Assembly: GCF_051401765.1 (NCBI RefSeq)
Contig: NC_135067.1
Coordinates: 23,121,501-23,185,500, forward strand
DNA from: Calliopsis andreniformis
Lineage: Eukaryota > Arthropoda > Insecta > Hymenoptera > Andrenidae
Direction: 5' to 3'
Length of the DNA: 64,000 nucleotides
Each line of letters opens with the position of its first letter. The stretch's first letter is position 1. The notes under the pieces were generated by a model. That model saw only the letters and a list, made by a program, of their open reading frames with translations, searched no databases and was not told the DNA's origin. Positions 47,801-60,897 of this stretch are shown one piece after another. The position numbers were made by a program, and so were the translations under genes.

Positions 47801-48565
47801 CTGCCACCGTGCCACCGACGCGGTGTGTCGTTCTTGACAAAGCATTATGTAAAAATGACCTTGGTCGAGTGCAAAGGTTTCATTCGCGCCTGCTCTCGCA
47901 TCGCGTCGCGTTGCCGATCCTCCCCCCCCTCCCTTCCCGTGCACTCTTTCGTGCGTGCGTCTGAACGGTTCCCAAAATTGATCAGTGTTCAGTGTTTGGC
48001 CTACTTGTCAGAAAAATAGTAGTACAGGTGTGTTTCGCTAGAGCCACGTGTAACAGTTGGACGAAACAGAGATGAGCGAATGCAACGATGATTCAGTGCT
48101 CGAGACCAGACTGTGAGAAGAAACCTTCTCCCTCTGCTGAGTTGTCATTAGGTACAAGGCTAGAGTAAATGCAAGTCGCTGCACAAAGGCTGGCAGTGAT
48201 GGAAAGTAAGCGCGAAGAAGGTGGTCGTCAGTCCATGCTACTAACTTCGAGCCGACATTGAGTTAGACGACGCGACGCGTCTCATTTTTCAAACAGTCTT
48301 TGTCATGATTTGTCGCTTTTCATTTTCGACGCTTCGTGCAGACGAGATTCCGATTCACGACTTCAGTTCCTATTATAGGTAGTAGAAGCTCGATCTCGGT
48401 ATAATTCGAGTCTATTACGCTACGAATCTGCTCCCTTCTTCCTATAATCGAATGAAAAATTCGTCATGGTATAAATTCGATTAGATCGTGTAGCTTCTTA
48501 TTTTCTAACTGACATGGACAGTTAAAGAACGTGAAACGCGAGATGCTGCGAGCCGGGAAAAGTAG

Positions 48566-48590
48566 AAGAGGAGCGGAGCGGAGCGGAGCG
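48566..48590. repeat. GGAGC pentamer repeat
   Basis: Four to five copies of GGAGC. Confidence 0.9.
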
Positions 48591-49540
48591 TTCCGACCTT
48601 TAACGGAAACAATGCTGGATCGCACGATCGATAGAAAGCGCGTTCTCCGTTCAAGGTCGATCGCAAATGTCTCTTATGTACCACTTGCTGCACCTGACGC
48701 GTAGTCGGTCGATAAAGATTTACGCGCATGATCGCATTCCGATGAGACCGAAAGAGGTAGAAAATTTCAAGAGAATCATAATCGAACATGTAAATTTTCT
48801 ACACCGTATGTACAATTTCTTGCGACGCGACGTGCCATCGTGTCAGTTGTTTTCGTGGGAGCTAGCCCTTGTAACGAGTCAGGCGCGCGCGTCTTTTCAC
48901 CCTCCAGGCAGGTTACCATCGAGAAATCTTTCGAGCGAAGAAAAGCGAACATAGATGAGTAACCGTAGCTATGTCAGTTACCGTCGTTAATCCGTCGTAA
49001 GAGCACTGTTATCGACGTATTTCACAACAACGCGAATTACTTTATTATTGAAATTCTCTGGAAACTTTCGAAAGATAATCGAAAAGTGCACGGTACGTTT
49101 GAAATTCTTTTTCTATCCTGATCAACTTTTCAAGTTTCACTGAAGCACGATGCTTATCTGTGACCCATGACGAAAGAAAAAGCAACCGCTTGTTGGTTTG
49201 CTTTCCGATGGGGAATGGGATGGGAATGTTCCGAGACACTCTACGTAATGGTTTTCCAATCGTTTTCGTTCTGCCTGTAAACGATAGCGTTAACATCTAC
49301 GATCTACGCGAGACCTACCTCTCTGCCTCTCTTTTCGATCCCTCCTCCTCGTATCTTCTTCTTTCGAGGCAGGAACGCGCCCCCTGCCTCGTTCCTTTCG
49401 TGCCGCTTCGTTCAGCCGTGCAAGTACGGTATAATTATCTCAATTACGGTTTCAATAGTCCTTTATACAGAGCTGTACGATAGAGAGTTTCCGCGAATAG
49501 TTGGCACGATTTGAACACAACGCGCGGATACCTTGACAAT

Positions 49541-49575
49541 ATTCTAATCCCTTTTGCTTTCTCTTTCAGGTACGT
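49541..49575 (+). other. Candidate recursive splice site
   Basis: CTAAT branch-like motif at 49544-49548, an almost pure pyrimidine tract at 49549-49566, CAG at 49567-49569, then GTACGT at 49570-49575. A strong acceptor abutting a donor is the zero-length-exon form of a ratchet point. Confidence 0.45.
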
Positions 49576-51416
49576 AATAGAGTTATCATTGCGGGCCGAA
49601 CCATCCCTGCGTAAGTAATTGCTATCTCTTGCGTTGCTCTTTATCGATCGCGTGTTCGTAGCTTATCCACTTTTACTCTGCCCGTAACTACGCGATAAAT
49701 CTTCGTTTCTCGAGCGTCAAGGAACCTAACACAACCTGTATAGTCGAAATTTCATTTGATTTCGTGAGATCGAACGAAGTTGCAGCGGAATAAGTTTCTA
49801 TCGATACGTTCGGACACTTAACTAGCGAATTTGACCGTTTACGTAACGACAGTAATCGAGACTTTGTATAAGCACGGAGACAGCGAATGGGGGTGTTGGG
49901 TTTTGTATTAATACGCGCCATTCATCTTCGTGGGGTGGCTGGAACGCCGAACGGTGCGATTTGTCCAGCCTTGTCGCACTGCGCTGTGCTGGGGAGCGAG
50001 AGCGTAAGTATATGTAGATCGGTGTTGGTCACGTGGCCCGTCTATGGGGTACGCTTGCTCTCTCAAGGCGCGGACGAAAATAAAACCGGTCGTCTTCCGT
50101 GGTGGCACCCGCCAATCCACCACGTGAGGGCTAGTTTCTTCGAGTTCGTGAACCAAGCGCACGTTCCTGACAACGTTTCTCTCAAACCTTCGACGATCGC
50201 GATCGGTGGCGGCCGTGGCCTCGCGGTCCTTCGCCGCGATTATCTTCGCACCCAGGATTCCGATTACATTCTGCCAACTTAGCGAAGATTAACATGAAAC
50301 GGAGAGTCAAGTGAGTTGCTTGATAGAGATGATCGATGCGTTTTATTCTATTTTATCGCGTTGCGTATGACACTCTTAAATGTCATTCAAGTGCCTGCGA
50401 CAACAACAATAGTAGAATATTTACCATGAAACGCGCATGCACTCTCGAGATTCGTAAAAAGAATAAGAAACAGAGTTGAAAACGTGCATCCCTTTTTACA
50501 GTGTTAGATTTTTCGTAGGAAATACGAGTATGTATCGTATTTACAGGCTTGCTCTAATCTAATCGCTTCGCGAACGTCGAATAAATACACTCGCGTTATC
50601 TATTAGTATGCTCGGCTCGGAAAATCGAACGACGTTCTGTGATCTGTGGCAACGATGAATCACATGCGAGAAATCATGGTCATTGGTATCTACTACCTGT
50701 GCTTCCATTCCGACGAAAGCGGAACCGAATCGGATTATCTTCATACAATTTCTTTGAACTCGTATGTATTTGCCATGGCTCTCGTCTTATCTTAGAGCGA
50801 AGATGGAGCCATCTCTCAGTTCGATTCTCTTTCCATGCGAGATTCACCTGCCGAAGGAATGCAGGATGTGGGTCGCGTGGTCGTTGCTTTATTCTCTAAC
50901 GCAATTGCTTCGTCTCATTCTATTCCTCCATCCACGTCTCGGAGTTGACGTCCTCCTCTCCTTTCAGCCTATTCGTCCCTTTGTTCGTCCTCCACAAATG
51001 GACGAGAGTTGCTAGGAAGGATGATGGCCTTGATGTCTACGCGCCACGTCGCGCGTCGCTCCACAGTCGTCCGTGCACCTAAGGTCGCGATTAGAATTTC
51101 AAACGCCTTCTGAACTTGTAGCGTACGAATTACTCGATTCAGGCTTCCAGTCGAAGTCCAAGGATAAGAGAATTTGTTGAGCTAGGCGCAACATATTGAA
51201 CGTGTCGTTCAGATTTCACGGATTTTTTCAGCGCCAAGTCCTTTCATTTCAACAAACGAAACGTTCACAGTGAAAACTCGCGAGAAGAATTCCTCATAGA
51301 GCATTGGGCGAAGGTCCCAGAATGAAGGTAGAAGAAGATGAAATGTGATGCCGCATTCATCCAGTCAGTCACGTATTTAGTAGGTGAAAATCGTTGGAGC
51401 GGGATTCGATTGGGTC

Positions 51417-51473
51417 GAAGAAAAGGAGCGAAAAAGGAGCGAAAAAGGAGCGAAAGAGGAGCGAAAAAGGACG
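51417..51473. repeat. 11-bp repeat GGAGCGAAAAA
   Basis: Five copies of GGAGCGAAAAA, one with GAAAGA. Confidence 0.92.
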
Positions 51474-53045
51474 AAGGGAGCAGGAGAGGTAGTAGAACAC
51501 CTCGAGAATCATTCAACCGTTTGAATGGATCGAAGGGTCACGAAAAGATTCAAGGAATACTGGTACTGTTGATCAGTGGATTTCACGGGCCGAAAAACCT
51601 GACCCAGGCTTTTTCGTTTGTCGTTTTTACGTATGCATGACTTGGACACGCACGTGGATTGTCCAGATGCTTCTCGTTTCGTATTGTCGAATAAGCTCGC
51701 CAAATAGCATAATCGCTGAAGCCGGCATTTAATCGGTAGGGAAGAAGAAATGCAAACAGAACCATCGAAAAGCCGCAAAAGGCAATTTTTGCGAATGACG
51801 CAGAAAAGCCAACGATGACTGCTCTACGTCATATGTTATCGGTTTGCGATCGAGGTTCACGATAACCCGATCGTTCGTTGCGGTGATCCGCATTTTTCCA
51901 TTACTCTTTTGATATCAGTCACGAATGACAGTGTATCGTTATCGACGATTTTCGCGGGCCGAGATGCGGTCATTACAGATTTATCTTCCGAAACTGGATT
52001 CGGGATTTCGCAGCATCGGAACTCGGGCCCTGTTCCAAATCCATTTCTCAAGGAAACTGATGCAGAAGATTTTTCAACTCTGCATAATCTGAGATTCGCG
52101 CGAAAGGAAATTTCTACGTAGCTGGTAGCGTGTTTGCGGGAAAGGAAACGCTTCTATTCGAACAGTAGGTAACGCATTTCGAAACTGTGACCGCCTTGGG
52201 CCTTGCAGATGCTCCTTACGAATTTGGTAGCAGCTGTCTATCGAGACGCAGAAAACTGCTGTTTCGAGACAAATGTTTTTCGTTCCATGATTTCCCACAT
52301 TGTACACATTATACTGATTATATTCGTAATGACCGTCGTAGCTCGAAAAGAAAAGCGTCTCCTTTTCTTTGACATCGTCTTCAATATGTACTTCTCGCGG
52401 TAGAGCACCGACACTTAATGCGATGCGGACGACTGCCTTTTAGCGGGGAATGTAGGTATTCGCAACTCGTTAACGACATTCCTGCGTTTATCATAAGCGA
52501 GAATTACGCAGATAATTTGTAAGAAGTAAGACTCCCTTGTGAATCGGTTGCGTTGATAGGTGCGAAAGACCTGCGGAGGATAATCGTTCCTCGAAACAAT
52601 TCGCTCTGTACGAAAGGACGCATTGCGATTGGATTATCGGCGAATCATCTGGTTCGTTCCGAGAACGAATGCGGTTGTTTCTCGCGAGATCACTGACGCG
52701 TTCGATCTTATCTGTTTGCATGTACCTCGTGGTAATTACGAGGTTCGTCGAGTTGCCGCGCTGCCTTCATTTTGCCTTGAAAGCTCCCTCAGAACTCTAA
52801 CCCGCGTATTGGGTTTTGCTAGAGAAATACATGCATACATAATAGACGGATAGAATCTATGGAAAATATTTAGATGCCCCTACTCGGTGTGCTATCGTTG
52901 AGGTTGTTCAGAGGTAAGTCTCCTCCCCTCCAGTCGATCCTTCCGGTTGCGCGGGTACGCCTCTCGTTCGCGAGTTTTCCTTGCTTGCGTCGAAGCCGAG
53001 AGAGAACGTGCCAAAACGCGCGAAAACTGGCCTGACAATGCTCTA

Positions 53046-53073
53046 CGAAAGAGCCCATAAGCGGGCTCTTTCG
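53046..53073. other. 11-bp perfect hairpin
   Basis: CGAAAGAGCCC at 53046-53056 pairs fully with GGGCTCTTTCG at 53063-53073 around a six-base loop ATAAGC. There is no T run after it and no precursor-length arms, so it is not an obvious microRNA. Confidence 0.7.
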
Positions 53074-53728
53074 CGCGGTCGTGCACCAATACTGCTACTC
53101 GAAATGTGCTTCGTCTTCCACACAGCTGTGCACTGTGGTTCGTGTGTTGCTGGTGGCTGCATCAGCTGTCGGCCTTGGTAGGGTGCAATTACCCCGGCAG
53201 AGCAACGACAGAGAAAAGGCGAACGGAGGAACGATCTAGCGAGAGTGCGAGCGAGCGAGAGAGCCAGGAGGAGGAGAAAGAACGGGACGCGGTGCGGCGC
53301 GGCGCGGGCTTCGAACCCACCACGGACCTGACTCCTTCGTCCAGCTCTCTCGTCCTCTGGAACCCAAGTTGCCGAGGCAGGGCTACCATTTCCACGATAG
53401 AAACCGCCCGCACTTTTGCGACTTTCTTTCGAGCAGACAATTTCGAATCTTCAGGATCACTCTCATGGTCGTCAGGCATACGTCAACTTCCTATCGTATG
53501 TAACTAATATTCGTGCCGCATCCTCGGCTAACGCGACTGCGAGCTAAAGAAATTCTTCCAGCAAGCGACTGGAAGCGGGAGGAATAATCGTACGATCGAA
53601 TGTGTATTCTCGAGTTAGGGTACAACTGCACCCCGAGAATACAAGGGGGTAGAGACGCTTCGCTGACCTGCGCCGTCATCCTCTTCGATTCCGTTTCTGT
53701 TCCCGTTCTCTTTCCCACTCCCACTCCC

Positions 53729-53818
53729 TCTACCTCTGCCTCTTCCTCTGCCTCTTCCTCTGCCTCTTCCTCTGCCTCTGCCTTTTGCTTTTCCTTTCCC
53801 TTTCCCTTTCCCTTTCCG
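53729..53818. repeat. 12-bp TGCCTCTTCCTC repeat and TTTCCC run
   Basis: Four copies of a 12-base pyrimidine unit (with G) followed by four TTTCCC units. Confidence 0.9.
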
Positions 53819-54841
53819 TGCCTCGTTCTCACTCTAGCTGCTCGAACGACGCTTCCGAGGGAGAGACACATATCCAATGCATTACCCACGAATTCGAGCG
53901 GACGTAGATAATTTTGAGTGTGGCACAGACCTGCAAAAAACGATAAACGTATATCTAAGAGGCTTTTCGCGTAGCTTTCGAAAAGAAAGGAACTGGATGG
54001 GCGCAGAAATTGATCAGCGTTTTATTGCGGTGGTGTTTAGAAAAACGGGAGAAACCTGTTCGTGGTGTACGGCCGGTAGCAGAAGATCGCAAAGTATCCT
54101 GCCCGAGAGTGGAACGACACAGCCTCTTTACTTCTCCCCCGAGAGTTTCTGCTTTTCCTTTCCTTTCTTCCCTCGGCCTTTTCCCATCCTCGTCACACCA
54201 CCGACTTTTTCCCAGGATGCGTCCGTTTCGGTGAGCCGCGATGGGTCGCGCGATCCATTATTCATATCAACAGCAGGATAGAAGCGTACTCGTTCCTGCT
54301 CTTTTGGATTCTCGTGGCTTCGAAAGAGGCTTCCTCCACGCGCGAAAAACGAAAAACGAGCAGTTCGAAAAGTGTCGATTCTCCTGAGTGCTACGTTGAT
54401 TAAGCAGCTCTTTTCGGAATGTCGATCTGTCGTTTTTCATCGATTTTTTATTGGTTTGTTTGATTGGTTGGTTTCGCTTTTTGGTTTCGCGATTGTTGCA
54501 GCAAGATAAGTCAGAATACTTATGTACGATTTGCAAAGCGAGTTGAAGTCTAGATTGCGCGTGAAAACGGCGAACGCGATGTGTTCCATATCTGTGGCAA
54601 CGTATATGCGAAGAAAAATACACGTGCGTGGTGCATCGTGGCTGGCTCTTCGGCTGCTCCTCGGTTGCTCCTCGGCGCGTCTGCCCGGCTGGCTGCTCGT
54701 GCCTTACACAAGAAAGCCCGCTGTGTGGGTCTAGAATGTGTCCTTGGCTGAGGTGCGTTGACCTTCTGCTGTGGCCGCGTGCTGGACTCCAGACTTCTAC
54801 CTACCTAGAGAGGGCTAAATCTCCATCCGAAGAGGTTGGTC

Positions 54842-54906
54842 CTCCTTCTCGTCTTCCTTCTCGTCTTCCTTCTCGTCTTCCTTCTCGTCTTCCTTCTCGT
54901 CTCCCT
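54842..54906. repeat. 12-bp repeat TCTCGTCTTCCT
   Basis: Five copies of CTTCTCGTCTTC, the last ending in TCTCCC. Confidence 0.93.
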
Positions 54907-57900
54907 TCATGCCACACCGCGTCGCTATTCTACCGATTTTGCTCCATTCGCAGATGCAACCTTCAACTTTCATCACCTATTTTTTCATGGACAAATTTCG
55001 ACGCAGGTCTTGTCGTCTCTAGGCTTGCGAACAGCAACTCTTTCGTCTGTGCTTCTCCGTCGAACCACGAATATGCTGTGGAACCTACAAACTTCTCGGA
55101 ATGTCGAATCGACATCTGCGTTCGTCTCTCCATAAGAAAGTCAATGACCTATTCATGGGGAACGTTTGAAAATGTAGCTTTTCGAGCAAAGAGCTGATAC
55201 ACGTCGATATTGTACGAAACAGGTATGATTACCGACATTGTCAGAGATTGAAAGCGTTCGTATCTCGGAGACAAGTCTGTTTCGCGTCAACTTCTCTCAA
55301 GTCGCGACGCGACGCTTTCGAAATAGAATATAGAGAAAGGGTGCTTAAAGCGCTTACGTAATCATGTCGATTCCAACCGTGTCAGATACAGGGTGGACAG
55401 ATACAGTCTCCTGGCAGGTGTACAAAGGCGCATAGAGGTACATACGTATATAGACGACAGTGCCCTAATAGGTTGGCAGATAATCGATAAGCTCCGGCAT
55501 GTCATCCCGTCTAGGCGTGCGAAATATGTATCGCAAAGAATTAGCCAACTACGCGGACAAGTACCAAGTGAATAGAAAAGTGAAGTTCAGATCGAGATTC
55601 TGCTCTGGAGTCTAGCCTTCTGGAAGGAACGTTTGATTAGCATTCGCTGGAAGCGTTAGTAAAAGGTGCAACGGCGCGGCGCTCGCTAATGGCTCGGTTC
55701 TCGGGATAAGCAGAAGCCACGTCTGACGTCTAATTGGCATCCAAGAACTTCCGTTGCGACTTGTTGCGTGCTCGCGCTGCGCGTTATTTATCGAGCCGGA
55801 AACACGGTTGGATCCGCGAGACGCGGTTTTGGTGCGAGTTAGCTAAACTCGCTTGGTCTATTACCCTTTTGCCGTGCCCACAAGATCCATCGACTGCTTC
55901 GAAATTTCGACGATAGATTTCCCGCAGATATTCGCCAAGCGGCTAGAAAACAGAGGACTATGCAACGATCTAACATTACCTGCGCCATTATCGCATGACC
56001 CTGTCACTCTTTGCTGGATTACGAAGTAATAGACGCGCGTTAGAGAATTTGTCGATCGCCGAGTCGAGCGGAGCTACGATCTTTCTTTAATTGCGCAAGC
56101 GTTGTTTACTAGCGCAACGACTAGCGAAAAACGGCTGGCCTCGCGGCAATCACCGAATGAGGAAAGGTGCAACGACTCTAGATAATTGGTTCGCGAAAGG
56201 GCCGAAGCGGTCGATGGAGTGGAACGAGGAGTTTCCCACTCCGGCCTTTTTCTTCCCTCCACCATCCTCGACCCCTTTTTCCAAAGGCTAGCACGCTTGC
56301 GTTACGTACGGAATCTAGTCGCCGCTTGCGTTTTACTATCGCAGTTGCAGTTACGCAATCGCGGATGGAGCTTACCTAGGCTATATGGGCCAGGGACAGG
56401 CTCGATACGCGGTGCTACTTGCACAACTTCGCGACTCTTACGAATTTCTAACCGCTCACGGTTTCTTTCGTTCTACAAGCACTAGCCCTTTCGGATCACT
56501 TTCTCCCATTACAGCTATCAAACTCGATGCAAATGTACGCCACGATTTCAGCTAACGATCGCGTTGTGCTTCTCGAAAAAGTTTCCAAAGATAACTCTTC
56601 AACTGCGTTGCATTCTACAATTTTCGAAATATTATCGTTCCGCTGGGATGCGGAATATCGCGAACTTAGAGCACTAAACCCCAACGCGTACATTCTTATC
56701 GAAAAAAACCGAGCGAGCTGACTCACGGCGGCATTATGTTCGGGGAATAGTTGACGAGAAAACCGACTCGCGATACGAAATTTGCACAGACACGGTGTAA
56801 AATATTACGTGAAAAGTAGCGTTTCCTCTTTGCGAAGAAAATAGCATTCTGGAACCAGTTAGCCTTTTGCTGTACCAGAACTATCGCTATGTTAGATCGG
56901 TTCAGAAGTGGGGCATCTGTTTCAAAAACATTAACATTTTTTTTTTTTATTTTCGAATTGGAAATAGAATTTGAAGGATGAGAAAAAGGACTGAAGAAAC
57001 GGCAGAGTTAACTCGATTCAGCGAGATTGAACGTTGGGGAAGCTTTCATCAGGACGAGCAAGAAATGTTCTCGAAAGCCCTGTGGAATTTCGCTGTCGTG
57101 TCCAGCGAATCGTGAACCCATGTTGCGCTAGTTGCTACACATTCGCACGTGCGGCAGGTTCGTGAATTTACGAGGGTCGACCGGAAATGTACGGCTTCCA
57201 TGTTTCCCAAGAAGAATGCGTTAACGCGAGCAATTATGCAAATATTTCCATTCGATTTTCCCTAACCGGTCGGTTAAACAGGCTAGACGCGATGGCCGCC
57301 GAAATGAGTTAAAAAATGGTGTGAAACGGAGACGTTACGAACATGTAGTGCAGTTTGTATAAGAGAAAGGAAAGAAGAAGGAAGGAGAAAGGCTCGACGG
57401 TAAAATGAATTTGGCAGAAGAGATGGGGAAAAATGATCTGAAAGGTCTTTCCATTTGTATCGCGTTGAATGTTGGGTTTGTCGAAACCATCGAAGCTTGC
57501 GCAACGAAGCACTTTTGGCCGAGAAAAAGGGAACAGAAGAGGCAGAAAGATAGATGCGTGCGGTTCGCCGTAAAGTCGCGGTGGCGGAACGATAGCAGAC
57601 ATAACACGTTGCTGCATCGCCTTTGTCGAGAGGCCGTTAACCCAGGTCAGCAACTGCGCGAATCCGCAATTCTGCCGCTTCTTTCTCTCTTTTCCGTCTC
57701 ATCGTCCTGTTTATTCGGTAGATCCAGCGACGGCGACGCGCCTCGAGTTCCTGTCTGCGACCGGAAATTTGCCGCTCTGCTTCCGACACGGTTCGCGGAC
57801 GATGCTGCACGCTACGCGTCGATGCGTGCACGATCTTGCCGCGAATCTTGCCGCGAATCTTTTCATATTCGATTCACGATTCGCAACGCGGGAGGCTTGG

Positions 57901-58104
57901 CAAAGATAATACCGTTATGAAATGCAATTAACGACGAACCTGTTGGCAATCGTGAGGGAGGGGGGAGGGGAGCAGCATTCAGGACTGAAGTCTAGATGCT
58001 GGCACTAAGGTCGGTACGCGCATTAGAGCGTCGTATCCAAAGTGTACCACTGTCGTAATCGCTTGGAACTGCCAGTTAAATTATGTCTATGGTCGACCGT
58101 ACGT

Positions 58105-58172
58105 GCCTCTCTCCCACCCCTCTCCCTTCCTCTCCCTTCCTCTCTCCCTTCCTCTCTCCCTCCCCCTCTCCT
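58105..58172. repeat. Pyrimidine-rich CTCTCCCTTC repeat
   Basis: Irregular array of CTCTCCCTTC and shorter units. Confidence 0.85.
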
Positions 58173-58735
58173 GTGCTTTCTCCGATTCGACGTCGTTTCG
58201 AGCCTTGCAGCCCATTACGAGTGCTCGAGTATCTACGTGTACTCCGATTGCAGGACTTGCTTCGCTGTTCGAACGAGATACCTCCGGCTTTTCAAGAACC
58301 ACGTTAACCCTAACTACTACTGACCTTACCATTCGCTTCAATCGATTCTTCTCTTTTCGCGTTGCTTAAACCTTGGTGCAGGTTCTCTTCGATCCGCGTC
58401 TCGCTCTTCCCTTCTCGTCCTATCGTAAAAGCTAAGAGTAACGGCATCCTACGAACAGATTCGCGCAGTTGTACGTCCTCTTGTCCCGTAGTGGCAGTCG
58501 AAAGTCTGCTTCCTCGAAACGAGGAAGGCTGTCGCCTTTGCACAGGGACCGAGCCAGCGAGTTAAACTAAGCGACTTCGCGTAACCAACGTGCTCGTCGA
58601 AAGAAGGTGCAGTGACACAGAAACGAAGGGAGAGAAGTAAAAGATGCGTCAGAGTTGGAAATAAAGAGGAGGCGTAGGCCGCGCGCGTGAGCGAGCCAAG
58701 AGAGGGGAAAGGTAAGATAGCGTGGGAGAGAGGCT

Positions 58736-58803
58736 TGGCGAGGTGAGGTGATGTGAGGCGATGTGAGGCTAGGGGCGGCGAGGGGTGGCGAGGGGTGGAG
58801 CGA
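58736..58803. repeat. G-rich degenerate repeat (GAGGTGAGGTGATGT, GGGGTGGCGA)
   Basis: Two adjoining degenerate arrays, one of GTGAGGCGAT units and one of GAGGGGTGGC units. Confidence 0.8.
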
Positions 58804-59949
58804 GGAGGGAGGAAAGGATCGTAAATGGATGCGTATGGGAGGTTATCGTGAAAGCCGACTGTTCTGTGAATGAAGCACCCACTCCGATCCCGCGTCGCCT
58901 CGCGCCGCCTCGCGCCGCCTCGCGCAGCGTGTACAGGTCGGCCGACCAACCGACGAACTTGCACGTATTTGCATTCGATTAAACCGCGTCTCACGGGAGC
59001 ACCGACCGAAGTCGATGCACCTTCGACCTTCCACCGTTCTAAGTCGTTCCGTCGAATCAATTCTCCCCTTCGATCCTCGCCACTGAACCCGAGCTGAGGT
59101 TGCCTTCAACGTCCGTTAGTATACAGCCGACGTTCACTGCAAACGTTTTGCACCACGTGGATTGTTGATTAAACGTTGCTGGTTGCTTAGTTCGCTGACG
59201 TATCCGGCAAACGAAATCGGAGCAAAAATCGATACGTGCAATTGAATTACAGCTTATTGCACGAAAATCGAACACTGCTGCTCGTAGACAATGTCGAGGA
59301 TTGCAATATTACTTGCTTTCCCCTTCTGTTCCCCCTCTGTTCCCCCTGCCTGCCGACTCGACAGGGAGCTGAGAGCTCAATCGTGTGGGTCGCGCGGCCC
59401 TGTTCCGCGTGGGTGTCGCGAAACGAGTCGCGAAACGAGTCGCTCTTCTGAAAAACATGCTTTCTCGATATCTCGCGAAAGAACCCTTCTCTCTCGTTAT
59501 CCGTTCCACGAGGTGGCCAGTACCTTCTCTCGTCGCCATCGGAGCAAGATGTTCCGAGGCGAACACTTTCGCTATGTAGGACGATCCACGTACGTCGAAG
59601 CTGGTGAACTCGAATCGTTCACCTTCTCCCGATAGTCGCGCAACTCGAGCATAGCGAATCGAGCATAGCGTTCGAGATCGCGATTGCGATCGTTGACAGT
59701 GGCAGTTAAGGAGCGCGTACGACTGACAGTAAAGCCGGCACTTTAAAACTCGTTTACTCGAATAAGGATACCGGTGCAACCTGCTCTTGATTTTTGCCGC
59801 AGATCCGATGCCGAAGGAAGGAAGGGCGCAGAAAAGGAAACGCGTCGCGACCGACCTCGTGATATAACGCGACGTAATACGCTGCAGTCGCGGTCAAACG
59901 AGTCGCCTTCTTCTTTCGATCGCGTGCCTCAATCGTGTACCTTCAAAAT

Positions 59950-59995
59950 CTCTTTCGCCTTCTGTTTCGCCTTCTGTTTCGCCCTCTGTTTCGCT
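59950..59995. repeat. 13-bp repeat TTTCGCCTTCTG
   Basis: Three copies of TTTCGCCTTCTG/TTTCGCCCTCTG. Confidence 0.85.
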
Positions 59996-60730
59996 AACGA
60001 ACAAGTTTCTTTAACAGTTACCCACTGCCGCAGAATGTATATGGATGTTTTTCTACATGTATATGGATATGGAAAGTTTTTCTAATAAAGTAGAGAGGAA
60101 AGCGTAGAAAAGCTGAAATAGAAGACGTTCTATCGAGCGTAACGGAGTTGTAGGTATAGAAAGAGAGAAAACCGGACCACCCACGTCGCGCGAAGGATTG
60201 AAAAGCAAAACAGAGTTCGGTTCGCATTCCCCTTCCGTGACCGAAACGAGAAACCGAGACGCGATGCCGACAAAAAACTTCCTCGGACCTTCTGCGGGTC
60301 GAAAGGGCTGCTCAACTGTTTATTTCTCTCTTGAACTGGTTTCAGTGCGAGAAAAGGGAATCGTCGCGGCAATCCGCTACTCGACTTACCTTTTCTCGAC
60401 ATCTTCGCTCGCAACCGATTTCCAATCAGTTCGGACAGCTTTTTGCTGTCTATGTCCGAAAGAACGCAGCCTTATTTGTAGTCCTGCAGCGAGGATTGTC
60501 GACTGAAGTATGTTCCATAGTGTTCGATCTTCGATCGCTTCGCCTTCGGTTGACACAGTCCCCTATCTCGCAATCACGCGGCCTCAGGAAAGTTAAAAAG
60601 ACGTCGAAAAGGTAACGTGATCGAATCGCGTGAGACGGCCTGTACCTCGCTTCCCGTTCTATTCGCCACGCTGTGCCAGCTCACGCGACCTGTCCTTGCG
60701 TTTCTCCACGCACAGCTACACACCGATAAC

Positions 60731-60761
60731 GCTTTTTCTTCTCTTTCTGTTGCAGGTAAGC
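60731..60761 (+). other. Candidate recursive splice site
   Basis: A 20-base pyrimidine-dominated tract (60732-60751) leads into GCAG ending at 60755, directly followed by GTAAGC at 60756-60761; GATAAC at 60725 could serve as branch point. Best acceptor-donor composite in the long intron. Confidence 0.5.
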
Positions 60762-60837
60762 ATCCTTGGCCGACCAATTCGTCTGCAATTGCGGCAATTT
60801 GCCAGGAGAATAAGTAAAGCGCGTTTTACGATAACCA

Positions 60838-60897
60838 GCACGTTTACGCCTCACGTTTACGCCTCACGTTTACGCCTCACGTTTACGCCTCACGTTT
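60838..60897. repeat. 13-bp repeat CACGTTTACGCCT
   Basis: Four perfect copies of CACGTTTACGCCT plus a partial one; each has a CACGTTTAC core. Confidence 0.95.

Noticed and set aside
49887..50282. 131-codon + frame
   Set aside because: Non-repetitive but no recognisable family, no promoter or splice partner; treated as chance.
53301..53325. tRNA B-box-like GGTTCGAAGCC on the - strand
   Set aside because: A T-arm can be drawn, but there is no A box or clover-leaf at the right distance.
57405..57920. 171-codon + frame
   Set aside because: No domain recognised; composition typical of a CpG-rich intron read by chance.
58449..59060. 203-codon frame on the - strand
   Set aside because: Driven by the G-rich degenerate repeats at 58736-58803 and CGCCTCG units at about 58890.
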